From contig JASPKZ010000422.1 in the NCBI GenBank assembly GCA_030220185.1, positions 1,995,001-2,059,000 on the forward strand: DNA of 64,000 nt. The letters are read 5' to 3'. A model generated the notes under the pieces. It searched no databases, had not been told where the DNA came from, and worked only from the letters and a program-made list of their open reading frames with translations. Positions 11,726 through 22,542 of the stretch are shown here, piece after piece (the first letter of the stretch is position 1; each line of letters opens with the position of its first letter). The position numbers and the translations under genes were made by a program. The DNA comes from Diploptera punctata (Eukaryota; Arthropoda; Insecta; Blattodea; Blaberidae).

Positions 11726-11958
11726 TTAATTAAATAAAAATAAAACAGTTTTATTTGATTTTCATATTTATTATATAATTCAGTGACAGCTGTTTCGGTA
11801 CACACAAAATTTGTTATCATGTCTGAAGAAGGTACAGTGTACCGAAACAGCTGTCACTGAATTATATAATAAATATGAAAATCAAATAAAACTACGTGTT
11901 ATTTTTATTTAATTAATAAATATGGATTTTCATCAAGTAAACACCAACTCAATTGATT
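11726..11958 (+). mobile_element. Penelope-like 3'-end inverted pair (PLE-3)
   Basis: A 233-bp insertion is flanked by an exact 12-bp duplication AGTTTAATGAAA (11714-11725, 11959-11970). The arms form a near-perfect palindrome, with GTACCGAAACAGCTGTCACT and AATATGAAAATCAAATAAAA on the right and their complements on the left. The unpaired centre (about 30 nt) carries the 5' half of a hammerhead core that belongs to the right-hand copy only. The right arm extends about 40 nt further, into ATGGATTTTCATCAAGTAAA and ACTCAATTGATT. Confidence 0.9.
11818..11860 (+). ncRNA. Hammerhead ribozyme, intact core
   Basis: The plus strand reads CTGAAGA (11823-11829), a 5-bp stem II GGTAC-AGT-GTACC, GAAAC, a 4-nt AGCT and GTC (to 11855). 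This is the order of a type I minimal hammerhead with a two-base-pair stem III, as described for Penelope-like retroelements. The predicted cut is after C11855. Stem I is short (two pairs adjacent to the core are visible), so cis activity may be weak. Confidence 0.75.
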
Positions 11959-11974
11959 AGTTTAATGAAAAATA

Positions 11975-12890
11975 TCCCACATTACTCATTACATTGAGGT
12001 CATGGTGAAAATAATAGCAGAATTTACAGATGAGTCAGCATGGATCATAAATTCTGCTCGTAATGAAATTATAAATAAAGGATATCTATTAGCCTTCTGA
12101 AAAAAGCATAACATCTGATTAGATAGGGCCATATATATAATTTTTTGTCATAAATAAATAAGAAATGGAGAAGTTCCTAGTTATTGGTACCATCTTACCT
12201 TATATTCAGTCTTATTTCCCATAAAATATGATTTTACCTAAGAACAAGTTGACAGTTCTGTACGAAATTCAGTCATATGGTGGGTAAATGTAGCACCATG
12301 GTTCCCCCATTAAATGGAGTCAGTGATGTAATATCTTATGAGATTGTTTAAGTACAACTGGAACTTATCTCGGAATTAGTGCAATTTGTTATACAATGGA
12401 GATATTTATTTCTCCTATTTCTATAAATATAATAACTTTTTAACTCTTCTAACTTGTAGTGCACATTTAGTCACGCTATCTAACCTTTATTTTCCTTTAT
12501 GTGGATCTGTGGTTTTTTCTGTTTTTATTTAATTTCTCATCTATCTTTTATATAATATATAACTTGAATGCTTTTGATTACTAGACAATTCTATATTGTG
12601 ATTAAAGTTTGCTAAATGCTTTATGTGTATTTTTTTAGTTAGCTAGTTAAATAGAGCTTGTATTAAATTAGTTAATTTTATTTTATTTGTGATGTTTACA
12701 GTATATGTTGTATTGTTTATAATTATTCAATAATGAACTTCTGTTAGTGAATGTGTTGTATCATTCTTCTTTTATTGTGATTAAATGGACAACATAGTTA
12801 GAAAGCATATTTACATTTTATTGTGTGGAAAATAGGAAGAATTTACAAAAATAAAAATTATTGAAAATTTTTCCTCCTTTATATTTTGGG
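11975..12890. other. AT-rich, no recognised feature
   Basis: Very AT-rich sequence without credible frames or recognised repeats. Confidence 0.45.
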
Positions 12891-12904
12891 ATAATGCACA
12901 TTTA

Positions 12905-12990
12905 TGAAAATCAATAAAACTTTGATAATTTTATTTAATAAATAAAAAAAATGGATTTTATTCAAGTAAACACCAAATCAATTGATCACA
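12905..12990 (+). mobile_element. Solo 3' end of the PLE-1/PLE-3 family
   Basis: ATGAAAATCAATAAAACTTT, then ATTTTATTTAATAAATAAA, then ATGGATTTTATTCAAGTAAA and CAAATCAATTGAT match the 3' terminal parts of the copies at 1464-1670 and 11726-11958. This one is a single, 5'-truncated end without an inverted partner. The ends are approximate. Confidence 0.65.
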
Positions 12991-14030
12991 TTGATAAAGT
13001 TTAAATATTGTCTGCTTAAAACCAATGGGTTTTCTCCCGTTTATAGATTAGAACCTGGCCAAAGTAAATATATTTTAAAAGTGTAAAAATACTGAGTAAT
13101 GGCTTCCTTTTGAAAAAGGAAATAAAGTCTTATCTCTTTGTCATAGATTTATGGCATGTAGTATCCTTTGAACAAAATTTGTCACCCTTTTCACGCCCAG
13201 TTTTGAATTGTAGTGTTAATGATGTTAGTTGTTAAAGAGCATCAGTAAATAAAAAAAATTCAATTCCTATAAAAGTTTTAAAAAATTTCAGTTGACTCGA
13301 TGTAAAATTTAAATTCTTATAAAAGTTCAAATTGACTTGATATATTCTTGATCTCTATAAGTTTTGAAATGAAAACTTTATTTTCCCTAGTCAAGTATGC
13401 TTTCAAGGTCATAATATTTTTTTGACTGGATTACTCCTTCAATCATTTTTGTATTTGTTATGTCAAATATATGTTTTATTTCAATATTATGAAGTCTTTT
13501 CACACTAAATTGGAATTGTATCTAGTCACAGATATTTTAAGAGGTAGTTTTTTTGCTTTTTTTATACCAAAATCTTATTCCTTAAAAAACTGGCAAAGTT
13601 TGTGGAATTTCCTTATAATATATTTGCATATTAGAGTGAGGCCAATCAGTAACAAACCCTTGTTTCTTTATGCCTTGTCACTCATGTGGAACACCAGAGT
13701 AAGAAATAATATTGGGCATCCAACTAGTAAAGGTATACTACTCATTGCATTATCAATTACTGTCCACTCAATGTTACAACATTTAAATAATGTACTTATA
13801 AAAATTCTTAAAATATTATTTGCAAACAGATAGTTTGGATTTCATACCTGGCAGACTTAGAAATTTTAATTGTACAATTTTAATTCTAAGGCTAGGAAGG
13901 ATGCTGATATATAATTTTTATCACTAGATTGTTCAACAGATTCCTGAGTAAAATTTTAAACTCCTCTGGGGTATATGTTGAAAAGCATTTGGTATTATTG
14001 ATAGCAATTCATCAGTTATATGGGGAAGTT
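12991..14030. other. Unassigned AT-rich DNA
   Basis: A 120-codon plus frame (13471-13833) has no recognisable domain and an ordinary AT-biased composition. I do not call it a gene. Confidence 0.4.
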
Positions 14031-14039
14031 AAGTTTGAT

Positions 14040-14790
14040 GCTTTTAACAGGAGTAGGCTACTACTGGCCTCACACTCATTCTCTGTAAACAATACATAAT
14101 CATCATAAGGTCTGATGGCCTATTACAATCTCAACGCTGGATTTTCAATTCATCTCTTCTTCGAATAGCCCAAAGATATCTTTCTATGTGGACCGTATTG
14201 AAGCATGGCTTTTTGGATTCTGTTCTTGGACATACATTGTACATGAGTTTCTAATTGTATAGGTATTTGTTTATAAGTGGATAACTGATTCTAACTGAAA
14301 TTCTTGCAAAACCTCTTAATTTATTTTATGATCTCATTAACTCCTATTGCTGGCTGTGATACAATGGATGTCCTTATTTCTCATTGTCCATGCCTCACTT
14401 CCATTACACAATACTGGTCTTGCTAATTTTTTATATTTACACGTTCTTGTGTGTCTTTTACTACGGAAGATTTTATAATTTTGTTAATTATTCCCATTGT
14501 TTTATTGTACTTGTGAATTTTATCAGTGATTTCTAATACATCGATAAAATATAATTTGTACCCTAGGTAAGAAAAATAATTTACCCTTTTACATAATTTA
14601 TTCTTTAAACAAATTTTACTTAAAATGGGGTATTTCCCATGAAAGGTCATAATTTTTGTTTTTTCTACATTGTCTCCATGTCAGTTTTTACCTACAAAGT
14701 TTAATCTATGTACTGAATATTGAAGATCTGCAAAAAGTGGTCTATTCTATATTTTGATTGATTTGGATAGATCCATGACATAATTGTCTT
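14040..14790 (-). pseudogene. Non-LTR retrotransposon ORF2 fragment, minus strand
   Basis: The minus strand between about 14650 and 14423 reads MTFHGKYPILSKICLKNKL, then VNYFSYLGYKL and later HKYNKTMGIINKII. This matches the block after the FADD box in the LINE at 24548-25159 (KIMAFCGKSPIPSKICLNNK ... VNEFTYLGYKL ... FNKSMGI). Further 3', the complement of 14430-14340 recalls the ARPVLCYGSEA region. It is broken by stops and has no RT catalytic box. Confidence 0.7.
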
Positions 14791-15407
14791 CATTCCTGGA
14801 TAATTCTGTTCATGTAGCCGCAGCTTTGCCTAATATCACTCTAAATTTCCCATCACTGTGAAATTTTGTTTTCGCTTCTGAAAATTAACCATATTAATGC
14901 CATCTATCCACCTAGAACAGAACCCAAATAATGAAAAGTATAGTAGGTGGCAATAGGAGAGAAAAAAAAAACACTCATTCAATTGATTTTGAATTTGTAA
15001 AGTGCCCTTGTTTTTTAAGTACATAAACCTGATAGAACGTTCATACTTTATCATTTTCAGGCCAGAAGAAACAAGGATTCATTATCAGAGTGGGCCACAG
15101 ATAGGAATATGGGTTTCCACACATTAATAGAAGATGCTGATTCTGTATAGAATAAAAAAATCTACTGAGGTTTTTGAGAAAGCATATTTTTTTCTAATTC
15201 ATATGTTTTAACTTCTTTATATTGTACACATAGAACTTATAAATATGTGAAAATGTAATTTTTAGATTTAATATCTTATTCATACAGTAAGTCCATGATA
15301 TATAAGAAATAATAAGATTTAGGGTGTTTTGGTTCATGATAATAGATTTTATTTAATCACAGTAGGATGTAACTGATTTTAAATTTAATTGGTTTTTGTG
15401 TCGACAG
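14791..15407. other. AT-rich, presumed intron end
   Basis: No repeat was recognised. If the exon at 15408 is real, this is the 3' end of its upstream intron. It ends with a T-rich tract and GTCGACAG directly before the exon. Confidence 0.4.
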
Positions 15408-15479
15408 AATACTATGGAGGAATCACCTCGTCCCGGTGATCAGAAGTCCTCTCTGCTCCAGAAGCTGCTATCGGAATGA
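15408..15479 (+). CDS. Putative terminal exon, C-terminal LxxLL motif (p160 coactivator-like)
   Basis: A GTCGACAG acceptor precedes a phase-0 frame of 23 codons plus TGA. It contains NTMEESPRPGD and ends QKSSLLQKLLSE. The stretch is distinctly GC-richer than its surroundings, and the reading stops in a GC-rich 3' segment. LLQKLL is an LxxLL nuclear-receptor box placed at the extreme C terminus. The vertebrate p160 coactivator SRC-1a also ends in a very similar LLQQLLTE, so the insect p160 homologue taiman is my best guess. The evidence is one short exon: upstream exons are not visible in the window, and another LxxLL protein is possible. An ATG at 15414 could also start a tiny free-standing frame, which I consider less likely. 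Confidence 0.45.
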   Translation, partial: NTMEESPRPGDQKSSLLQKLLSE

Positions 15480-18400
15480 ACCCGTCCCCAGCATGAGGGC
15501 AGCTCGGGGGGGGAGGGAGATGGGTATGCACATCAAGTGTTTACCATAGCTCAAAAGACAACATTATATTATAAATATATAAATATTATATAAATATATA
15601 AATATACATACACGTTACTAAATGAACAGTGTTCAATGGAAATATTTGTTTAAAAAAAAAGAAGATGAAAAAAAAACATGTTATACAAAGTGCATTAATA
15701 TTGAATTAGTTATTATTTTTCATATTTTCCCCCCCTTTTTCAAATAGGAACAATTTTTAAATGTGTAGCTTGCAGCAGAAGGAGAAGAAGAGAGTAAAAT
15801 TAAGAAGACAACGCTCGTTAATTTTTGAAAGAAAACACTTACTGCCAGCGTGAAGATTTTTTCCTTACTGTCTCTCAACACGTATCTCCAGCAGTGAAGT
15901 TATATATTTTCTGTTGTTGCTTCATATGATTCAAGGTTGCCATGCAGACACTCACATTTTGCTAGTTAGACAGGGCAGCCAACCCCACTGATTCTATTGT
16001 ATTATTATTCTTATTACTGTTTATATATGTATAAATTGTAACTTAGATGAAATATCAAGATATAGTGTAAAAATGACATTTATGTATTTTTTGTTTTTGT
16101 TTTTAATTCAGCATTGTTGAAAATTTAAAAGAATTATGTATAGAACATAAACATAGTCTGATATGTAGTTTTTTAATTTTAATTTACATTCACTTGTTTT
16201 ACAGTTGAATGAATCATTCAGTGCAAAATTGAATTAATCTTAATTTTTTGAAAGGGGGAGGGGAAGTCAGTGATAAAATTCAAGTGAATACATATCATTG
16301 TCTTTTAAAAATGAGTATAAGGAAGTTAAAAATATATCCAGCTAATACTATAAAATTCCCCAAAATTGTATCAGGGTATAAATATTGTTTTTATTTTTTA
16401 TTGTATAATATTTGATGTACAGTATCAGTTTATAAGTTTAAAACAAACTGACTGTTATATTATGAAATTTAACTCTTAGATGGCATTGTTAATGTTGTGA
16501 GGGATTCAGATCACTATGATATTTCTATATATTTAAAAATAAAAAAGTTAATTTATAGTTATTTTGTAAATAATTACAGACAAAATTAAATATTTGACAT
16601 CGTAAATTGAGTAACTTTTGCATAATTTTTATTAAGCTACCAAATTACATTAAAATGATTAACACTTCATTTTTACACTATCAAAAGGAGATACTTGGGA
16701 CTTGAAACATGGCTTAGAGTTTGTGATCACTTTAATTTATTGGGTATACAGATTATTTATGAAATGTCAACCATTTCAATGTTGTAAGTTTCACATAAAT
16801 TTATTTACCTATATAATTGATTTTACATGTACTTTTATCCATAAAATAATGGATGAAACTATATGGGCACCAGAGCTTGATTGCAAAAATGATGTTTACA
16901 CATTCTAACAGTATTTAAGCATATTGCCCTTGAACACTGTTTTATTAAACATTGTGTTTGCATTCAGAGCTAGAATATAACTGTGATTTAAGTAATGAAT
17001 TCAACTCTTATCTCCTTGATGTTATTTTAATAGTGAACTGTTATATTTGAGTCTTTTCTTTGAAGGAATCAATGGTGTAAAATATTTTAATGTTGATTTG
17101 TGAAATTCTGTTATATGCATATGATTTGAGCATGTTTGAGCATCTTTAAGACATGTACAAGGCAAAAGGATGCTTGAATTAGTTTTCACACTAGTTTTAT
17201 TTGTGCCTTGTTAGTTGTGACGATTAAAAAAAATATAACATTTTTATAAAACACATTTACTATGGACTGATTCTCGTGTTTAAAAGTAGCTTCAGATACA
17301 ATGTTGTGTTTATGTAAGTTTAGATATTATTTTAAATAGAGCTCTTCAACTTTTTATGATTAGAAGTACATTATTTTTAAAAAGTAATATCTATAGAAAA
17401 TTAAACATGTTAAAGTAACTACATAAGGAAATTTACACTCATTAAAAAAAGTACATCAATAAACTTAATCATTTTTTTTCTTGGTCATTCGTAGTACTGA
17501 GATGTATACCCTCTGCTCGTGATAAGTTTGATGCTAGGTTCATGGATGAGATGTGATCCAGCCTCTATTATTCAAGGTGTTCTAAATAAAAAAAAATGTA
17601 AATTTGAGTCTTTTTATCCTAGTTTAGTGTATTAAACACAATAAGTGATATATCCAGTAATTTAAAGTCAACTTTTAGCTTGTAGAATTGATATCGATTT
17701 TAATACACTAAAATGCATAAAATTTTAATCGTAGTCACTAATTTATAAGCAAAATTTACCTTTTAAGAAAAAGCAACCATGGTAAGTATCTCTGCATTCT
17801 CATTCTTAAGAGTGGCTGACACACTTAGTTTTGGCATGACAATAGGTGGAAAATTAAAAAAAAAAAACAGAAAACAAACAGTGAAAAATACTTGAGACCT
17901 AAGTAAATTACAAACTGGCCAAGGTATACATTTCACATTCACTGAATGTATCTGTTGATTGAAACAAAAGTTTGAAGGGGGAAAGAGGGGGAATTAAAAT
18001 TGCGCATGACCATTGTTGTTTAAGCTGTCAGTATTTGCTTTGTTACATTTTGTTAAAAATGCATGTTTATAGGTATGTAATACAATAGAAAAAATGTGTT
18101 TATGTAATTAAATTCTCTGTTTTAATTAAATTGGGAATAATAATATTTATCAATATGATATAATTACTCATGTCCATTATTGGCTTATTCAAATTTGGCA
18201 GTGCTTGCATTATTGTCAGATTACTGCTTATACTTAAAGAAATGTTTTCTTCAATACCATTACTTAATAAAGATTGATATAAAATTGATAATTATGTCAG
18301 CAAAAATCTAGGGGGGGGGAAATTTATCTTATGCATTAATATAATTTTTGGAATTCATATTGACCATAGAACTTCAAATCCATGGAGAGACCAAATTTAA

Positions 18401-18827
18401 GCATGAGAAGGATACAACATATTACCTCTATGTTGTGAACTGTTACAATCATTTCTCTTTACAAGACTGCATGGAGGAAGCTGATATGGCAGTTAAAAAG
18501 AAGATTGAATCCAAAGTGTTTAAAAATGCACTATGAAAATTTCGCAAAAGAAAAAAAAATCTCCAGAATTTGTTGAACATTTTAAATTTCGGTGTTATTT
18601 CACATTATTGTAGGATGTTGCATTATTTCACAATTCAAAAATGTTTTTTTTTATATTTTTTGAGGTTATGGGAAGTGAGTTATGGTACAAGGAAATGACA
18701 AAATTTGAGCATTTTGCGTTATCACGACTCGCGAATTTCACGGATCTCTACTAATAAAACATGATTATCTAAAAAAAATTCACAAATTTTGCAATGCCAT
18801 TTCTGCAACTTAAATGAGAATAGGACT

Positions 18828-19034
18828 GAGACCTTCTTCATTTTCCAACTTTTACAGAAGTTACAAGTCTTCTACTAAACATTGGAGTGTAAGAGAGCAA
18901 ATTACTTAATTGTTGTTGGTTGGTTGGTATCTAATGTCGAGCACTTGATAATGAAATCATTCGCTCTCTTGCACTCCAATATTTAGCAGAAAGGCTGGTC
19001 TCTTCTACAAAAGCTGGACAACGGAAGAGATGGT
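18828..19034. repeat. Imperfect fold-back (inverted repeat), about 75-bp arms
   Basis: The left arm (about 18828-18903) includes CTTTTACAGAAG and ACATTGGAGTGTAAGAGAGC. The right arm (about 18958-19034) holds the complement, GCTCTCTTGCACTCCAATAT and CTTCTACAAAAGC. A loop of about 55 nt contains GTTGGTTGGTTGG. The arms have diverged by several substitutions. There is no obvious target duplication or coding content. It may be a fold-back MITE or a hairpin in a transcript. Confidence 0.7.
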
Positions 19035-20233
19035 TTCTTTCCAAATTACTTAATTGTTAAGTGCTCAATGTTATATACTAATCTGTCAGCCATATTGATA
19101 AATGTATGTTTAAAAATTACCTATATCTTCAATTTTTGTATTCATTATATTGAAAAAGTTTTCAAGAAACCTTTTTTGTCATCCAAGTAAAATTATGAAT
19201 TTGCCTTTGTCATTGGTTTGAACATATTATATTTTAAAATATACAGTCATATGCCCAATTCACCAATTAATGTTTTAAAATGGTCAACACGTTTCCACAA
19301 CCAAGCCGTCATTCTCAAGACCAGGTATTATATTTTACAAAATTCTATAATTATAAATTTGTATTTAACATAAGCATAAAATATATGCTTATGTTAAAAA
19401 CAATGATAAATTACAGAATTTAACAATATTCATTTATATTGCAATTGAATCAAAGTTAGTTTTTTTATTGAAATTTTCTAAAAATGGAGATGATATAACC
19501 ATCAGATCCTTACAGCAGTTACAATATGGCTTTTAACATATAATGCCCATTTGGAGAAATATAAAAAATATAGATGTATTATAAAAAAATGGTTAATTTT
19601 TTAATTTAATTTTCACACTCATTCTTTAAGAACCACAAATTCCTTTTTGCCTCGTAGACTTCAAAATTTGATTCACTATCAGTAATACCAGAGAACAGTT
19701 GTAAAATTTATTAATGAATAGAACATATTTATATGACATTTTATTTTACAATTGTTAAGACTTATTATTGTTAAAAGTTAAGGAGTTCTGTTTTATTAAA
19801 AGGCAGTGAATGATATTAGACTGGTTTATGGTTAGTTTTGTTCATGGCAAAAGCAACAAAAAATAAATAAAAATTGATTTTTTTATGACAGGGTAACCTA
19901 ATAAAATTATAAAATTTGAAAGTTTTTGGTGCTGCATAAACCATAATATACAGATAAATATATATTTTTAAAAGCATTTCTGTAAGCTTTTACAAATTTT
20001 AGAAAATCAATACAAAACTTTTTTATTGATAATTAATTTTTTTTACTTAACAAAAAGCTAGATTCATAGAAATGAAACTTAGATTTTAAACTACTCAAAA
20101 GCAATTTGATGTGTAAAGAAAAGAACTGACTGTAAAAAAAAGTATTGTACTTTCTAGCTATTCACAAAAAATTTATTTCTAAATGGCTTTTTTTTTAAAT
20201 TCACATACTACATATTAAATAATTTTAATATTA

Positions 20234-20284
20234 TCATCATCATCATCATGAACAAATTCGTTTTAGGCCATGTGGCCTGTACGG
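20234..20284 (-). mobile_element. 51-bp LINE 3'-end insertion
   Basis: The insert reads (ATC)n then ATGAACAAATTCG ... GGCCATGTGGCCTGTACGG. On the minus strand it is a short 3' end with a GATGAT tail. It is bounded by a 14-bp direct repeat TAATTTTAATATTA (20220-20233, 20285-20298). This is an extremely 5'-truncated LINE or SINE insertion. Confidence 0.75.
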
Positions 20285-22302
20285 TAATTTTAATATTAAA
20301 TTTTCAAAAAGTATCACATTTAATTTGTGGGTTTTTATAAGTAATATCAGATCCGCTTTGTAATATTTAAAATGCTTTTTCCTCCTATTTTTACATTCAG
20401 ATTATCTCTCCATTTTTTCTCTTAGATAAAATACAGACAGTTGTTACGAGAAAATCGCTACAACATATTTGACAATTCTAGCTAAATTATGTTAGATTGG
20501 CTATACTGTTGAAAAGCAAATATTATGCAGTATGTTTAAAAGTTAATTTTCATTTATACTTTTTTTGTGTGTATACTAATGTTTATTAGCTTCTTTAACA
20601 GGTTAGCCAACTCTTAAATGCAATATTATAGCAACATAAATATGAATTTCATTCATATTACTTTAGGAGTCTTTAGGGTAAGATGGACGGTATTGGTGCA
20701 TGGTTAGAAATTAATGTATACTAATGATACTATAAGCAATTATCTCAATGAAGACATCTTGGAAGGTTCATATTTAAAATTTGAATAATTTTAAGAGCAA
20801 AATAGAATATATAATTATTTTGGGTGCCATATAAAAAAATAAAAGAAAATATTATTTCTAATGTGTTACAAAGATTTGGGAGCTACTGTGAGTTATAGTA
20901 GTTATATCTTGTTTGCAAGAGGCACACAAATACCTTTGAGAAACTTTGTAGTAAGATATAATTTTTATAATAATAATGCTTTATATTTGACAGAGTTAAG
21001 GCCTTCTCTTCTATTCTATTCGATCAGTAACAATTAAAAAGCATATTAGATTTAACAAATTGTGTTTAATGAACAATTACAAATTTAATAATACTTGCAA
21101 TAATTGTAATAGATAATTAGTTGAGATAAATAATAATTTTAGAGGATAAGACCACATACACAAGAAGAAGATATAATATATACAAAAGAATAAAACACAT
21201 ATGGAATAATCTAGGTAGTATTACCTCTTTTGAAAGAGTTGTCGCCTGGCAGGAGGAGGGAATTTTAAGATCATGTGGGGACGAAACTCTGTCAGGAGAT
21301 ACATGCTGTGCAGGGGATATTGAGTGTTCTGGTGCTTATATCAAGTGTCAACAAAGAATACATTTTGTGCAACAACTTGATCTAGTGAATTATTTGGACT
21401 TCAAAATGCACTCAACTCCCCCATACTTACCCAAAGTCAACTTGGCTGAATGAATGGAATTTATACTAATTTTTTTCTTGTAAATTTTGTGTTAGCTGTA
21501 GTTATTGGAGAAGTTGTAATTTGACGAAGCTCACGTATGTAACTTAAGGTGATATTTTGCAAATAGCATCTAGGATGGTTAATTGGTGCCTTCACTGGAC
21601 TCTGTGGTAGGTTGTTTATATAATGTAATGTATTATTGCCCTTGCCATGAGTGACTCAGGGCTCGACATCAATGTGCCTCTAAATTTCATTTGCTGTGTA
21701 CAGCATTGTTGCATTAACAAGGCAATTGCTTCCAAACAAAGTGTATGTTATATCTTGGAGAGAAATTTCATCTGAGCTAAGTTTCGTCTCATAAATCTCA
21801 AACTTTTTGCATTACTGCTCTATCATTAAGCTATTGAGGCACATTTTTCACACCAACCTCATTCAAATTTCTCACTCTGTTTATAACTTTTATTCATAAA
21901 ATATCAGAACTTTAGTTAAATAGTGTTCAAATCCTGATTAAACTTGCATTTAAATCAACCTTACAACAGAAAAACACATATTTTTAAATCTAGTTGTTAA
22001 TTTAAATATTTTCCAACATTGTTGAATTCATACAGGAGTGAGTCAAGGATGCCCTCTATCATCACATTTATTTATCATATATATATGTATATGAATCAGA
22101 TAGTTAGAGAATGGAGAGAACAACGTCATGGACATATACAATTGAATAGATATATGAAATTAGATGTGTTAATTTTCACAGATTGATGTAGCATTAGTGG
22201 CACCCTCAGAGGACAAATTACAATATTCAGTATATAATTTTAACAAAATAGCCATTCAAAATATAACATGAAAATCATTACAGAGAAAACAAAAGTAATG
22301 GG

Positions 22303-22542
22303 AATTATATTATTTTTGGTCTGGACATCTTACCTCAATATTAATGTTGATTTGTTCTTGGACATGTTTCAAAACAATTCTCTGTTTTATCTTCAGCTTT
22401 CCCAGACTTTCCCAGATAAAACAGAGAATTGTTTTGAAACATGTCCAAGAACAAATCAACATTAATATTGAGGTAAGATGTCCAGACCAAAAATAATATA
22501 ATTAAAATAACCTCAAAATATAACTTCCTAAAATTAAATATT
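22303..22542 (-). mobile_element. Penelope-like 3'-end palindrome (PLE-4)
   Basis: Exact 90-bp arms (22303-22392 and 22414-22503) are separated by 21 bp. The insert is bounded by an exact 12-bp duplication AAAAGTAATGGG (22291-22302, 22543-22554). Only the right side continues 39 bp beyond the arm, into AACCTCAAAATATAACTTCC. That resembles the terminal tail AACCTCATAATGTTACTTCC of the PLE at 30796-31375. The arms contain GAGGTAAGATG, also a PLE 3' landmark. It interrupts a LINE. Confidence 0.9.
22361..22396 (-). ncRNA. Hammerhead-like core in PLE-4
   Basis: On the minus strand: CTGAAGA (22396-22390), a stem II of AAAAC/GTTTT, GAAAC, AT, GTC. All invariant core positions are present with a two-base-pair stem III. 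The opposite arm has lost the CTGA half, so one motif per dimer is complete. Stem I is poor. Confidence 0.6.

Larger units (their letters stand above)
15480..22020 (+). other. Transposon-poor region, possible long 3' UTR
   Basis: Over 6.5 kb I recognise only one 51-bp LINE scrap (20234-20284) and one fold-back (18828-19034), in contrast to the rest of the window. The first 100 bp after the stop are GC-rich. The rest is AT-rich with many AATAAA-like and ATTTA-like words, as in long insect 3' UTRs. I cannot place a polyadenylation site. The frames at 16702 and 18348 have no domains. Confidence 0.35.

Noticed and set aside
13471..13833. 120-codon frame in AT-rich DNA
   Set aside because: No domain, no splice or codon signal, composition like surrounding intergenic DNA.
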